NCBI GenBank assembly: GCA_044450465.1
Contig: JBIOJB010000019.1
Location: 1-37,218 of the forward strand
Length of the DNA: 37,218 nt
Direction: 5' to 3'
From: JBIOJB01 sp044450465
GTDB lineage: Bacteria; Chloroflexota; Dormibacteria; Dormibacterales; Dormibacteraceae
Shown here: one piece after another, positions 14,788 through 22,769 of the stretch
Layout: every line of letters begins with the position of its first letter
How positions within the stretch are numbered: the first letter of the stretch is position 1
The notes under the pieces: generated by a model
Database searches by the model: none
Told to the model about the DNA's origin: nothing
The model's input: only the letters and a program-made list of their open reading frames with translations
Translations under genes and position numbers: made by a program

Positions 14788-15591
14788 CTATTTGCCCTTC
14801 CAGACCGGCTTGCGCTTGGCGAGGAAGGCCTCGACGCCCTCGTGAAAGTCCTCCGACATGTAGCAGGCAAGGATGAGATCCGAGTCCATTCCCTCGGGGA
14901 CGCTGCGGTCCCTGATCCGGCGCAGCGCCTCTTTCGTCGCCCACAGCGTCAGCGGGGCGTGCCCGGCCAGCTCGTCCGCCATCTCCTGTGCGCGCAGCGC
15001 CAGAGCCGCCTCATCCTGCGTGACCTCCGAGACGAACCCACAAGCCAGCATCTCGGCAGCGTCCATCAGCCGGGCGCGAAGGATCAGGTCTTTCAGGCGC
15101 GAGATTCCGAGCAGGGCGGCGGCTCGGGCGTAGTTGGGCATGGACAGGCAGTTGCCCAGCGTGCGGGCGATGGGAAACCCAAAGCGAGCGGAGGGAGACG
15201 CGATCCGGAGGTCGCAGCACGACGCGATGGCCGCTCCGGCGCCGGTGCACGCACCCGCGATGGCGGCGATGGTCGGGACTCGCACCGACTCGAGAGCGCT
15301 CATCACCGTGTTGCCGCGCGCTTCATAGTCGAGCGCGTCCTTCTCCGTTTTGAACTCGCGGAACTGAGAGATGTCGGTCCCCGCGACGAAGGCCTGGCCG
15401 CCGGCTCCGGTCAGGACGGCCGCGCGGACGCTGCGATCGGAGTTGATCTCTGCGCAAGCCTTCTGAAGCCCCTCGTACATGGCCCAGGTGAGGGCATTTC
15501 TCGCCTCCGGACGATTGAAGGTGATCCAGACCGTCGAGCCCCTGCGCTCGACGATCAGCTCGGCTCCGTCCGCCGGCACCGCGCCTGTCAT
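14788..15591 (-). CDS. Enoyl-CoA hydratase/isomerase family protein
   Basis: The 267-residue crotonase-fold protein has the oxyanion-hole segments AFVAGTDISQF and IAGACTGAGAAIASCCDLRIAS, and the usual C-terminal region. The position that carries Glu144 in rat enoyl-CoA hydratase lies in the stretch IARTLGNCLSMPNYARAAALLG, where I do not see a clear Glu. The reaction may therefore differ from simple hydration. ATG 15591 overlaps the stop of the CoA-transferase gene (ATGA). It is the last gene of the GntR-AccDA-CoA transferase operon. Confidence 0.88.
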   Translation of the reverse strand: MTGAVPADGAELIVERRGSTVWITFNRPEARNALTWAMYEGLQKACAEINSDRSVRAAVLTGAGGQAFVAGTDISQFREFKTEKDALDYEARGNTVMSALESVRVPTIAAIAGACTGAGAAIASCCDLRIASPSARFGFPIARTLGNCLSMPNYARAAALLGISRLKDLILRARLMDAAEMLACGFVSEVTQDEAALALRAQEMADELAGHAPLTLWATKEALRRIRDRSVPEGMDSDLILACYMSEDFHEGVEAFLAKRKPVWKGK

Positions 15592-16826
15592 GCGCCCACC
15601 CCTGTCGCCACGACGTGCAGGTCGACGAGTCGCGCCACCTCCTCGTCGGAATAGCCGAGCTCGGACAGGATCGCGGCGGTATCCTCGCCAAGCCGCGGAG
15701 CGGCTCGATCGCGCCGCGTGGGCGTCCTCGACATGCGCATCGGCGACCCGAGCTGGCGCACCCGTCCTGCGGTCGGATGGTGGGAGTCCCAGAAGTAGTC
15801 TCGTTCCACCAGCTGGGGATCGGCGAACACCTCGCCGAAATCCTGGATGGGCGCGCATGGCACCCTGGCCTCGCCGAGGACCTCAAGCCAATGCTGCGTC
15901 GTCTGCGTGGCCGTCACCGACTCGATGGCCTGGGCGAGCCCTTCGCGATGCAGGTGACGCAGGCTGGCATCGGAGTAGCGCTCGTCTGCGAGCAGGTGCT
16001 CGAGGCCCAACGCATCGCACATTGCCTTCCAGTTGAACCTGGTTGTGGCGCCGATGGTGAGCCAGCCGTCGGACGAGCGGAAAGCCTGGTACGGAGCGGC
16101 GCTTTGATGAGCCGAGCCCAGCGGTCGAGGGATCGCCCCGGTGGCGAAGTAGGCCCCCGCCTCCCAGACCGCCAGCGAAACGCCCGACTCGAACAGCGAG
16201 ATGTCAATGAACTGACCCAGGCCCGACTCTCGACGCGCATGAAGGGCGCTCACGGCGGCAAGCGCGCAGTACAGGGCGCACACCAAATCGCACAGAGGGA
16301 CACCGACCTTCACAGGTTCGCCACCGGGCATGCCGGTGATGCTCATCAGACCGGAGCGTGCCTGCGCCATGATGTCCATTCCGGGCTGGTCGCGAAGCGG
16401 ACCGTCCTGGCCCCACCCGGACGCCGCGACGTAGATCAGCCCTGGGTTGCCGGCGCGCAGCGATGCGTAGTCCAGCGCCAGGTCGGACATGGTGCCGGGC
16501 CGCAGGTTCTCGACGACGACGTCGGCCGTGCTCACCAGCTTGCGGAAGATCTCCTTGCCGCCTGGAGCCTTGAGGTCGAGCGCCAACGATCGCTTGTTGC
16601 GGTTGATGCGCATGAATGCCGAACCTTCACCTTGCACCAGTGGGGCCGACGAACGAACCTGGTCGCCCCCCTCCGGATTCTCGATCTTGATCACCTCGGC
16701 CCCAAGGTCGGCGAGCTGCATGCCGCAGAAAGGAGCGGCGAGATAGTTGCCTACCTCGAGCACCCGGATGCCGCGGAGAGGAGGAGCCCCCTCCCCCGCC
16801 GCCTCGGTTCGAGCTCGGTCAGGCAT
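15588..16826 (-). CDS. CaiB/BaiF family (type III) CoA transferase, first copy
   Basis: Type III CoA transferases move CoA between carboxylic acids through an aspartyl-CoA intermediate. The 412-residue protein has the N-terminal GIRVLEVGNYLAAPFCGMQLADLGAEVIKIE, INRNKRSLALDLK, DVVVENLRPGTM, and the catalytic Asp in GMDIMAQARSGLMSITG. The C-terminal region carries the usual YFWDSHHPTAGRVRQLG segment. It overlaps the upstream paralogue by 8 nt. Tandem members of this family can form heteromers or act on different acids; which applies here is not visible. The acid substrate is unknown. Confidence 0.93.
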   Translation of the reverse strand: MPDRARTEAAGEGAPPLRGIRVLEVGNYLAAPFCGMQLADLGAEVIKIENPEGGDQVRSSAPLVQGEGSAFMRINRNKRSLALDLKAPGGKEIFRKLVSTADVVVENLRPGTMSDLALDYASLRAGNPGLIYVAASGWGQDGPLRDQPGMDIMAQARSGLMSITGMPGGEPVKVGVPLCDLVCALYCALAAVSALHARRESGLGQFIDISLFESGVSLAVWEAGAYFATGAIPRPLGSAHQSAAPYQAFRSSDGWLTIGATTRFNWKAMCDALGLEHLLADERYSDASLRHLHREGLAQAIESVTATQTTQHWLEVLGEARVPCAPIQDFGEVFADPQLVERDYFWDSHHPTAGRVRQLGSPMRMSRTPTRRDRAAPRLGEDTAAILSELGYSDEEVARLVDLHVVATGVGA

Positions 16827-17997
16827 CGCGACCCTTGTGGTACGCGTCTTGTCCGGTCCACTCGCGGAGCACCTCGGCTGTGTGCTCGCCGAGCCGCGGC
16901 GGCGGCCTCAGGATCGGGCTCGAGAGCCCATCGATCCTCCATGGAGCACCAACCTGGCTGATCGTTCCCGCGGTCGGGTGCTCGATCTCCCGGCGCATGT
17001 CTCGCTCGGTGGCGAGGGCGCTCGCGAAGGCCTCCTTGATGTCAAGGATCGGCCCCGCCGGGATGCCGAACGTCTCGAGGCGGGCGAGCCAGGCCTCGCG
17101 GGTGTCGAGCTTCAAACGTGCGTCGATCCCCGCCACGAGCTCTGCCCGGGCGGCCTGGCGGCCGGCGTTCGTGGAGAACCGAGGGTCCGACGCGAGCTCG
17201 GGTGCGGAGATGGCCTCACAAAGGCGCAGGAACTGATCATCGGTCGCGGCGGCCAGGTTGAGGTATCCGTCGCTCGCCTCAAATGTGCCGTAGGGCGCGA
17301 TGGTGGCGTGATAGTTGCCCTCCTGACGCGGCACCTCGTCGGTGGCGAAAAAGCGGCCCGCCTGATAGGTGAAAAGCGCGAGCAGAGAATCGTTCAAAGC
17401 CACGTCGATCCGGCGGCCGCGTCCGGTGGTTCCCCGCTCGACCAGGGCCGCCAGGATGGCGTGTGCGGCGAACATCCCGGCGGAGATGTCTCCGATCGGC
17501 ACCCCGACCTTCATCGGTGGCCCATCGGGCTTGGCGTTCACGCTCATCATCCCGGACGTGCCCTGGGCGATCTGGTCGTATCCGGCGAGTGTCGGTTGGT
17601 TCTGCCCGAAGCCGCTGATCGAGGCGTACACGAGCTGTGGCTTCATTGCCTGGAGCTCTTCAGCGCCAAGTCCGAGCCGAGCCATCGTGCCCGGCTTGAA
17701 GTTCTCGACGACGACGTCGGCGGCGGCCGCAAGCGCGACGCCCCGCGTGAGATCCCCCCGCTGCTTGAGGTCTAGGACCACGCTTCGCTTGTTGCGATTG
17801 ACGGACAGGAAGTAGGACGACTCCTCCCCGATGAATGGAGGTCCCCATCGCCGAGACTGGTCGCCCGACGGCGATTCGACCTTGACGACGTCCGCGCCGA
17901 AATCGCCGAGCAGCATGGTGCAGTAGGGACCAGCAAGGGCGTGACTGAAATCGAGGACCCGGATTCCGTCAAGTAGCTGAGCAGTCGATTCAGCCAT
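16819..17997 (-). CDS. CaiB/BaiF family (type III) CoA transferase, second copy
   Basis: This is a 392-residue paralogue of the neighbouring CoA transferase, with LLDGIRVLDFSHALAGPYCTMLLGD, VNRNKRSVVLDLKQ, DVVVENFKPGTM and the catalytic Asp in AGYDQIAQGTSGMMS. ATG 17997 is 4 bp after the AccDA stop. The two copies share the same fold and motifs but differ widely between them, so they are not a recent duplication. The pair following a carboxyltransferase suggests a pathway where free carboxylic acids are activated by CoA exchange. Confidence 0.93.
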   Translation of the reverse strand: MAESTAQLLDGIRVLDFSHALAGPYCTMLLGDFGADVVKVESPSGDQSRRWGPPFIGEESSYFLSVNRNKRSVVLDLKQRGDLTRGVALAAAADVVVENFKPGTMARLGLGAEELQAMKPQLVYASISGFGQNQPTLAGYDQIAQGTSGMMSVNAKPDGPPMKVGVPIGDISAGMFAAHAILAALVERGTTGRGRRIDVALNDSLLALFTYQAGRFFATDEVPRQEGNYHATIAPYGTFEASDGYLNLAAATDDQFLRLCEAISAPELASDPRFSTNAGRQAARAELVAGIDARLKLDTREAWLARLETFGIPAGPILDIKEAFASALATERDMRREIEHPTAGTISQVGAPWRIDGLSSPILRPPPRLGEHTAEVLREWTGQDAYHKGRDA

Positions 17998-18001
17998 TCG
18001 A

Positions 18002-19690
18002 TCAGGTCTTGCCTGCGGTCCGACGCCCTGAGCTCGACGGGGCCCGCATGAAAAGCTGCAGCCGGCCCCGAAGCCCATGTGTGTCTCGGAAGCGAGCTTC
18101 GCGGCGGGTCACAAGAGTATTGATCGACGTGCTGGTGAGGATTCCCACCTCTTCGAGGAGTGCTTGGCGAAGCATGGTCGCCATCTCGTCGGGCCTCTCG
18201 TGGCCCGCCGGCTGCTCGGCCACCACTCGGTCCGCGATCTTCAGCTCGACCAGCTCACGAGCGGTGAGCTTCAATTGCTCGGCCAGCTCCTGAGCGTGCT
18301 CGGCGTCGTGATAGAGGATCGAGGAAGCTGCTTCAGGACCAATGACGGAGAAGATCGCGTTCTCCATCATGAGCAGGCGATCCCCGACGGAAAGTGCGAG
18401 GGCGCCACCACTGCCGCCCTCGCCGACCACCACGTTTACGATCGCGGTTCGCAGCCGGCCGAGCCGCGCCAACGATTCTGCGACGGCCGAGGTGATGCCC
18501 CCGGCCTCAGCCTCCGCGTCCGTTGAGGCACCCGGGGTGTCGACGAGCGTGATCAGCGGGAGCCCATAGCGCTGCGCGAGCGTGAATGCGCGTTGAGCTT
18601 TCCGATACCCGCTCGGCTTGGTGCGGCCGCCATTCTGCGAGTGGCGGTCCTGAGCCACGATCACAACGGCCTGGCCGTTGAGCATTCCGACGGCGGCCAT
18701 GAGTGAGTCGTCGTCCTCGCCGCGCCTGTCACCATGGAGCTCGAACACATCGTGAAAGACTCGGTGAGCCAGCTCTCGCCCGCTCGGCCGATCGGGATGG
18801 CGGGCCAGCTCGACGATGTCCCAAGCCGGTCTGGTGAAAGCCATGGCGGCCAGCGGCCTGGACGCCGCGCTCCTCTTGATGCGACCTGAATCGGGCACGT
18901 GGAGAACCGAAGCAAGGCGGCCCAGAACGAGCCGGAGGTGCTCTCGCTTGACGATGGCGTCGACGGTCCCGTGTTGAAGAGCGAATTCAGCGGTCCCCGG
19001 CGGGACCGCGTCACCGATGGCCTTCTCATGCACACGAGGTCCGACAAATGAGATTCGAGCACCAGGCTCGGCCAGGATGACGTCGCCCATGCTGGCGAAC
19101 GAGGCCAGGACGCCGCCCATCGTCGGATCCGTGAGCACCGTCAAGAGTGGCAGCCGCTGCTCCCGCAGGCGCCCCGCGCAAAGCGTCGTCTTCGCCATCT
19201 GGAACAACGCGACCATGCCCTCCTGAATGCGGGCTCCGCCTGATGAGCACACCGCGATCACCGGCATCCGGTGCCGCCGGCCGGCGTCGAAAGCGCGTGC
19301 GATCTTCTCCCCGACGACAGCGCCCATGCTGCCTCCGAGGAAGCTGAAGTCGAACACCACGAGCACGACACCGACGCCCATAAGAAGGGCGCTCCCCGTG
19401 ATCACCGCATCAAACAAGCCGGTGGCTGCCTGGGCCTCGGCTAGCTGCTTCTCGTACGTGGTCGCGGCCCCGGCGAAACGGAGCGGGTTGCCCGACCAGA
19501 GGTGGCGGTCGTGCTCCTGAAAACTGCCGCGGTCGGCGAGCTGGTCGATGCGTTCAGCCGCCGTCAATGCCGCGTGGTGTCCACAGGCAGGGCACACACG
19601 TAGATCGTTGAGACCGGTCCCGCATCGCGAGCAATCGTCTGCTCGTGCCGCCGGCCTTTTTGAAGGGTCGGGCCTACTCGGCGTCGTCAT
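18002..19690 (-). CDS. accDA: Fused acetyl-CoA carboxylase carboxyltransferase beta-alpha (AccD-AccA)
   Basis: The 562-residue chain joins the AccD (about 1-280) and AccA (about 300-562) halves of the carboxyltransferase that moves CO2 from biotin to acetyl-CoA, giving malonyl-CoA. The AccD half has a zinc ribbon (C20, C23, C33, C36; the inner spacing is 9 rather than the usual about 15), DFSFLGGSMGAVVGEK and SSGGARIQEG. The AccA half has FELHGDRRGEDD, DTPGASTDAEAEAGG and GEGGSGGALALSVGD. Fused AccDA is known, for example in corynebacteria. No AccB or AccC is in the window, so the biotin carrier and carboxylase must come from elsewhere. The ATG lies within the last codons of gntR (17-nt overlap). 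Confidence 0.93.
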   Translation of the reverse strand: MTTPSRPDPSKRPAARADDCSRCGTGLNDLRVCPACGHHAALTAAERIDQLADRGSFQEHDRHLWSGNPLRFAGAATTYEKQLAEAQAATGLFDAVITGSALLMGVGVVLVVFDFSFLGGSMGAVVGEKIARAFDAGRRHRMPVIAVCSSGGARIQEGMVALFQMAKTTLCAGRLREQRLPLLTVLTDPTMGGVLASFASMGDVILAEPGARISFVGPRVHEKAIGDAVPPGTAEFALQHGTVDAIVKREHLRLVLGRLASVLHVPDSGRIKRSAASRPLAAMAFTRPAWDIVELARHPDRPSGRELAHRVFHDVFELHGDRRGEDDDSLMAAVGMLNGQAVVIVAQDRHSQNGGRTKPSGYRKAQRAFTLAQRYGLPLITLVDTPGASTDAEAEAGGITSAVAESLARLGRLRTAIVNVVVGEGGSGGALALSVGDRLLMMENAIFSVIGPEAASSILYHDAEHAQELAEQLKLTARELVELKIADRVVAEQPAGHERPDEMATMLRQALLEEVGILTSTSINTLVTRREARFRDTHGLRGRLQLFMRAPSSSGRRTAGKT

Positions 19691-20402
19691 CGTAGAGGCC
19701 GGGCTGCCATCTGAGCCGCGAGACGTCTGCCACCACCCTCAGGTGCTGGCGCATGGCATCGGCTGCCGACTGCACGTTGCGGTCACGGATCGCCGCGAGG
19801 ATTCGTTGGTGCGCGGCCAGAGAGCGGCGTGGCCGTTCCGGCTCGCTCAGCGACTCGACCCGGCTCTCGTGGATCATCTCTGCCATCGCCTCGATGAGGT
19901 GCAGCAGGATCTGGTTGCGCGAAGCGACCGCGATCGCTCGATGGAACGCGGCGTCGCCTTCGGTGCCGAGGCCGCCCGCGGCGATCTCCTCCTCCATCCG
20001 CGACAGCGCCGCCTCCATCGTGGCGACGTCCTTCTCGTCGTGGTTCGCGGACGCCAGCTCGGCCAGCTTGACCTCGAGCGCCTCGCGGGCTTCGAGCGCA
20101 TCGGGCAGGCGCCGCCGGCGCTCTAGCAGCTTGGTCAGCGACTGACCGAACCCGCTGGTCCGGCGGAGGAAAACCCCCTCGCCATGCCTCACGTCGACAA
20201 AGCCCAGGGCGCGGAGGACTACGAACGACTGCCTCACGGACGTGCGGCTCACCTTCAGTCGCTGGGCCAGCTCGCGCTCGGCCGGAAACCTGTCCCCGGG
20301 GCGCATGCCCGACTCGCGGACGAGCTGGCCGAGCCTCTCACTCACGTCCTCGTAGAGGAGGCTGCGCTGGACAGGACGAAGCGAGACGCTGGACGCGCTC
20401 AC
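19674..20402 (-). CDS. GntR-family regulator, FadR/FCD subfamily
   Basis: The 242-residue protein has an N-terminal winged helix (GDRFPAERELAQRLKVSRTSVRQSFVVLRALGFVDVRHGEGVFL, about residues 35-80) and a C-terminal FCD domain rich in helices, with the metal/ligand-binding His in FHRAIAVASRN and further His near the C-terminus (AAHQRILAAI, MRQHL). Such regulators sense small carboxylic acids or acyl-CoAs. It heads the AccDA-CoA transferase operon and is divergent from the Liv transporter operon, so it probably controls both. The promoter places transcription start at or next to GTG 20402, implying a leaderless mRNA. Confidence 0.93.
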   Translation of the reverse strand: MSASSVSLRPVQRSLLYEDVSERLGQLVRESGMRPGDRFPAERELAQRLKVSRTSVRQSFVVLRALGFVDVRHGEGVFLRRTSGFGQSLTKLLERRRRLPDALEAREALEVKLAELASANHDEKDVATMEAALSRMEEEIAAGGLGTEGDAAFHRAIAVASRNQILLHLIEAMAEMIHESRVESLSEPERPRRSLAAHQRILAAIRDRNVQSAADAMRQHLRVVADVSRLRWQPGLYDDDAE

Positions 20403-20409
20403 TCGAGCG

Positions 20410-20437
20410 AGTCTATCAGCAGTGGTCCAGTGGTCGA
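20410..20437 (-). promoter_or_regulatory. gntR promoter with direct-repeat operator candidate
   Basis: Read on the minus strand, TCGACC (20437-20432) and TAGACT (20415-20410) are 16 bp apart, and only seven bases separate the -10 from the GTG. The spacer holds AGTGGTC twice (plus strand 20421-20427 and 20429-20435, 8-bp period), a candidate GntR site for autoregulation. The repeats also end just upstream of the -35 of the divergent livK promoter. Confidence 0.45.
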
Positions 20438-20441
20438 GCCA

Positions 20442-20470
20442 TTGACAACGATTCGGGCCTGAACTAATCT
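20442..20470 (+). promoter_or_regulatory. Promoter of the Liv transporter operon
   Basis: TTGACA (20442-20447) and TAATCT (20465-20470), 17 bp apart, form one of the best sigma70-type promoters in the window. The leader to the binding-protein ATG is about 33 nt and holds a GAGGGGGAA ribosome binding site. Confidence 0.8.
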
Positions 20471-20509
20471 CCGCCCTATCCGGCGAGCTTTGGGCCTGAG
20501 GGGGAACCG

Positions 20510-21778
20510 ATGAACGGAATCCATCGAAACGCGCGCAGCTGGCGTCATCTGGCGGGTGGGGTCGCGACGACCTTCGTCCTCGCCGCCTGTGGGAGCAGCA
20601 GCTCGGCCTCAGGCACCCTCCCGACGGGGCCGGTCACCATGGGGGTGCTCTCGTGCTTCACCGGTACGCTGGCAAGCCTTGGCCAGGCCATGCTCCAGGG
20701 CTCGCAGGTGGCCCAGAAGTCCATCAACGACGGCGGCGGCATCCTCGGTCAGCAGCTGACCATCACCCACGCCGACACGCAGTGCGACGAGGCCGACTCC
20801 GTGCCCGCCGTTCGCCAGCTGCTCGCCGCCAGCACCGTCGTCGGGATCATCGGACCCGAGACACAGGAGATCAATGCAGTCGCACCAATCGTCAGCGCGG
20901 CCAAGATCCCGACCCAGTTCCAGGGTGGCAGCACCCTGTTCGACAAGAACGCCAATCCGTATCTGTGGCGTGACAGCCCGTCAGACTCGCAGCTCGGCGT
21001 GGCGATGGCTCTCTACGCTTACAACAAGGGATTCCGCAACGCTGCCCTGGTGTTTTACTCGGACATCGCTGCGCAGACCTTCCCGCCCCCGATCACCAAG
21101 ACATTCGAGAAGGTCGGCGGCAAGATCGTCGCCAACGTGACGATCGCGCCTGACCAGACGGACTACAAGACCCAGGTCCAGCAGGTGATCGCCACCAATC
21201 CCGACGTGATCTTCACTCAGACCGACGCCGCCACAGCAGCGGTGATGTTCCGCAACTTCCAGGAGCTCGACAACCTGGCCATCCCGTTTATTGGCACTGA
21301 CGTGACCGGTGGTGACGACTACCTGAAGGCGATCACCTACCCGGTGGCCAACGCTCACCTGACTTCCGTCTACGGCACATCCGTGAGCGGGGCGGCGACT
21401 GACGAGTTCAACAAGGTCTTCGCGGAGGTGTTCGGCGCCAGCAACCAGCCCCTGGCCAACGCCAACTACGCTTACGACTCGGTGATCAGCCAGGCGCTGG
21501 CCATCGACAAGGCGAACAGCATCGCAGGACCCGACATCAACGCGGCACTCGGGACCGTGTCCAACCCGCCGGGGACGCAGTGCTACACGTACGCTTCGTG
21601 CCTCGCTCTGATCAAGGCCGGCACGAAGATCAATTACGAAGGAGCAAGCGGTCCTCTCGACTACAACCAGTACCACAACACGTTCGGACCCTATGCCGCG
21701 TTCGTGGAGAGCGTGGGCGGCCAGCAGGTGCAGGGCGAGGTGCTCACGGCGGCGGCGCTGGCCGCAGCGACCCCGTAG
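20510..21778 (+). CDS. Branched-chain amino acid-type ABC transporter substrate-binding lipoprotein
   Basis: The 422-residue periplasmic-binding-protein type 1 (LivK/Peripla_BP_6) has a signal peptide ending in the lipobox LAAC (C27), followed by a serine-rich tether. The mature part begins VTMGVLSCFTGTLASLGQAMLQGSQVA and includes NDGGGILGQQLTITHADTQ, the typical first lobe. A Cys pair near the C-terminus (CYTYASC) may form a disulfide. The Liv fold binds amino acids, urea, amides, aromatic or carboxylic acids; the divergent CoA-transferase operon suggests a carboxylic acid. It is separated from the permease genes by a strong hairpin. Confidence 0.94.
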   Translation: MNGIHRNARSWRHLAGGVATTFVLAACGSSSSASGTLPTGPVTMGVLSCFTGTLASLGQAMLQGSQVAQKSINDGGGILGQQLTITHADTQCDEADSVPAVRQLLAASTVVGIIGPETQEINAVAPIVSAAKIPTQFQGGSTLFDKNANPYLWRDSPSDSQLGVAMALYAYNKGFRNAALVFYSDIAAQTFPPPITKTFEKVGGKIVANVTIAPDQTDYKTQVQQVIATNPDVIFTQTDAATAAVMFRNFQELDNLAIPFIGTDVTGGDDYLKAITYPVANAHLTSVYGTSVSGAATDEFNKVFAEVFGASNQPLANANYAYDSVISQALAIDKANSIAGPDINAALGTVSNPPGTQCYTYASCLALIKAGTKINYEGASGPLDYNQYHNTFGPYAAFVESVGGQQVQGEVLTAAALAAATP

Positions 21779-21844
21779 ATCGTGGAGAGCCAGCTGAACG
21801 CGGGCTCTCGTTAAGACGCACCGAGTAGTGGGGCTGGCGGGCAG

Positions 21845-21868
21845 GTGGAGGGGAAATGTCCCCTCCAC
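21845..21868 (+). terminator. Intercistronic hairpin between binding protein and permease genes
   Basis: A perfect 9-bp stem (GTGGAGGGG at 21845-21853 with CCCCTCCAC at 21860-21868) has a 6-nt loop and no T tract. It probably protects the 3' end of the upstream message or causes partial termination. A weaker GAGAGCC/GGCTCTC hairpin lies before it, just after the stop codon. Confidence 0.6.
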
Positions 21869-21887
21869 GACGGCTTACGGTTAGCCG

Positions 21888-22769
21888 ATGCACGAGGCGT
21901 TGCTGACGCTCGGGTTCGGGATAGTCACCGCGGCGATACTCGCCCTGTCTGCGGTTGCTTTCACGCTGCAGTTCGCGGTCACAGGGGTGGCCAACGTTTC
22001 GCACGGCGAGATCCTCACCGTCGGCGCCTACGCCGCGTACGTGGTCCACCAGAGAACTGGAAACGTGGTGGTCGCCGCCCTAGCGGCGGCGATCGCCGGC
22101 GGGCTGGCCGGACTCGCGATGCATTCCACCGTGATCGGGCCCTTCATCCGGCGAGGCGCGACACCCACCGTTGTCTTCATCGCCACGCTCGGGATGTCCT
22201 TTGTAATCCAGAACGTGCTAGTCATCTTCTTCGGGGCGGCCAACGTCGCTTACACCATCGACCCCGGCGCCCCGCAGCAGATCGGGCCGTTTCTGCTGAC
22301 GCCCCTTGACGGGCAGATCGTCCTTTCAGCCGCGGTGATCACGCTGGTCCTGTTCGTGATCATCTCGCGCACCAAGTTCGGCAAGGCCCTTCGAGCCGTA
22401 TCACAGAATCGTGAGCTGGCGCGGGTGACCGGCATCAACGCCACGAGAGTCGCCGGCGCGACCTTCCTGCTGGCGGGCGTGATCGCCGGCTATGCGGGAT
22501 TCGTGCTTGCCGAGAGCGTTGGATCCTTCAATCCGTACTTCGGCTTCGGGTTCTTCCTGATCACGCTCACCGCTTCGGTTGCTGGAGGTCTTGGGCGAGC
22601 GGTCGGGACGATGGTGGGCGCTGTTTTCGTCGGCCTCATCCTGCAGTTTGCCGGTGGCTATATCAGCGCGAGCTACAACCTCGCGTTCGCATTTGCGATC
22701 CTGGCGCTGGTCATCCTCATCCGGCCACGTGGCCTGTTCACCAGCGCCAGGAGAACGGTGTTCGAATGA
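21888..22769 (+). CDS. livH: ABC transporter permease, LivH type
   Basis: The 293-residue inner-membrane permease has about eight hydrophobic segments. LivH-family signatures include VTGVANVSHGEILTVGAYAAY, TPTVVFIATLGMSFVIQN, and the coupling loop TKFGKALRAVSQNRELARVTGIN that contacts the ATPase, then GAVFVGLILQ near the end. With LivM it forms the membrane channel. Its ATG lies about 20 bp after the intercistronic hairpin with only a weak ribosome binding site, so it is probably made at a lower level than the binding protein. The stop overlaps livM (ATGA). Confidence 0.93.
   Translation: MHEALLTLGFGIVTAAILALSAVAFTLQFAVTGVANVSHGEILTVGAYAAYVVHQRTGNVVVAALAAAIAGGLAGLAMHSTVIGPFIRRGATPTVVFIATLGMSFVIQNVLVIFFGAANVAYTIDPGAPQQIGPFLLTPLDGQIVLSAAVITLVLFVIISRTKFGKALRAVSQNRELARVTGINATRVAGATFLLAGVIAGYAGFVLAESVGSFNPYFGFGFFLITLTASVAGGLGRAVGTMVGAVFVGLILQFAGGYISASYNLAFAFAILALVILIRPRGLFTSARRTVFE

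Noticed and set aside
15615..16961. Open frame of about 450 codons opposite the first CoA transferase
   Set aside because: Antisense shadow in a GC-rich region; no family signature and no independent promoter or ribosome binding site.
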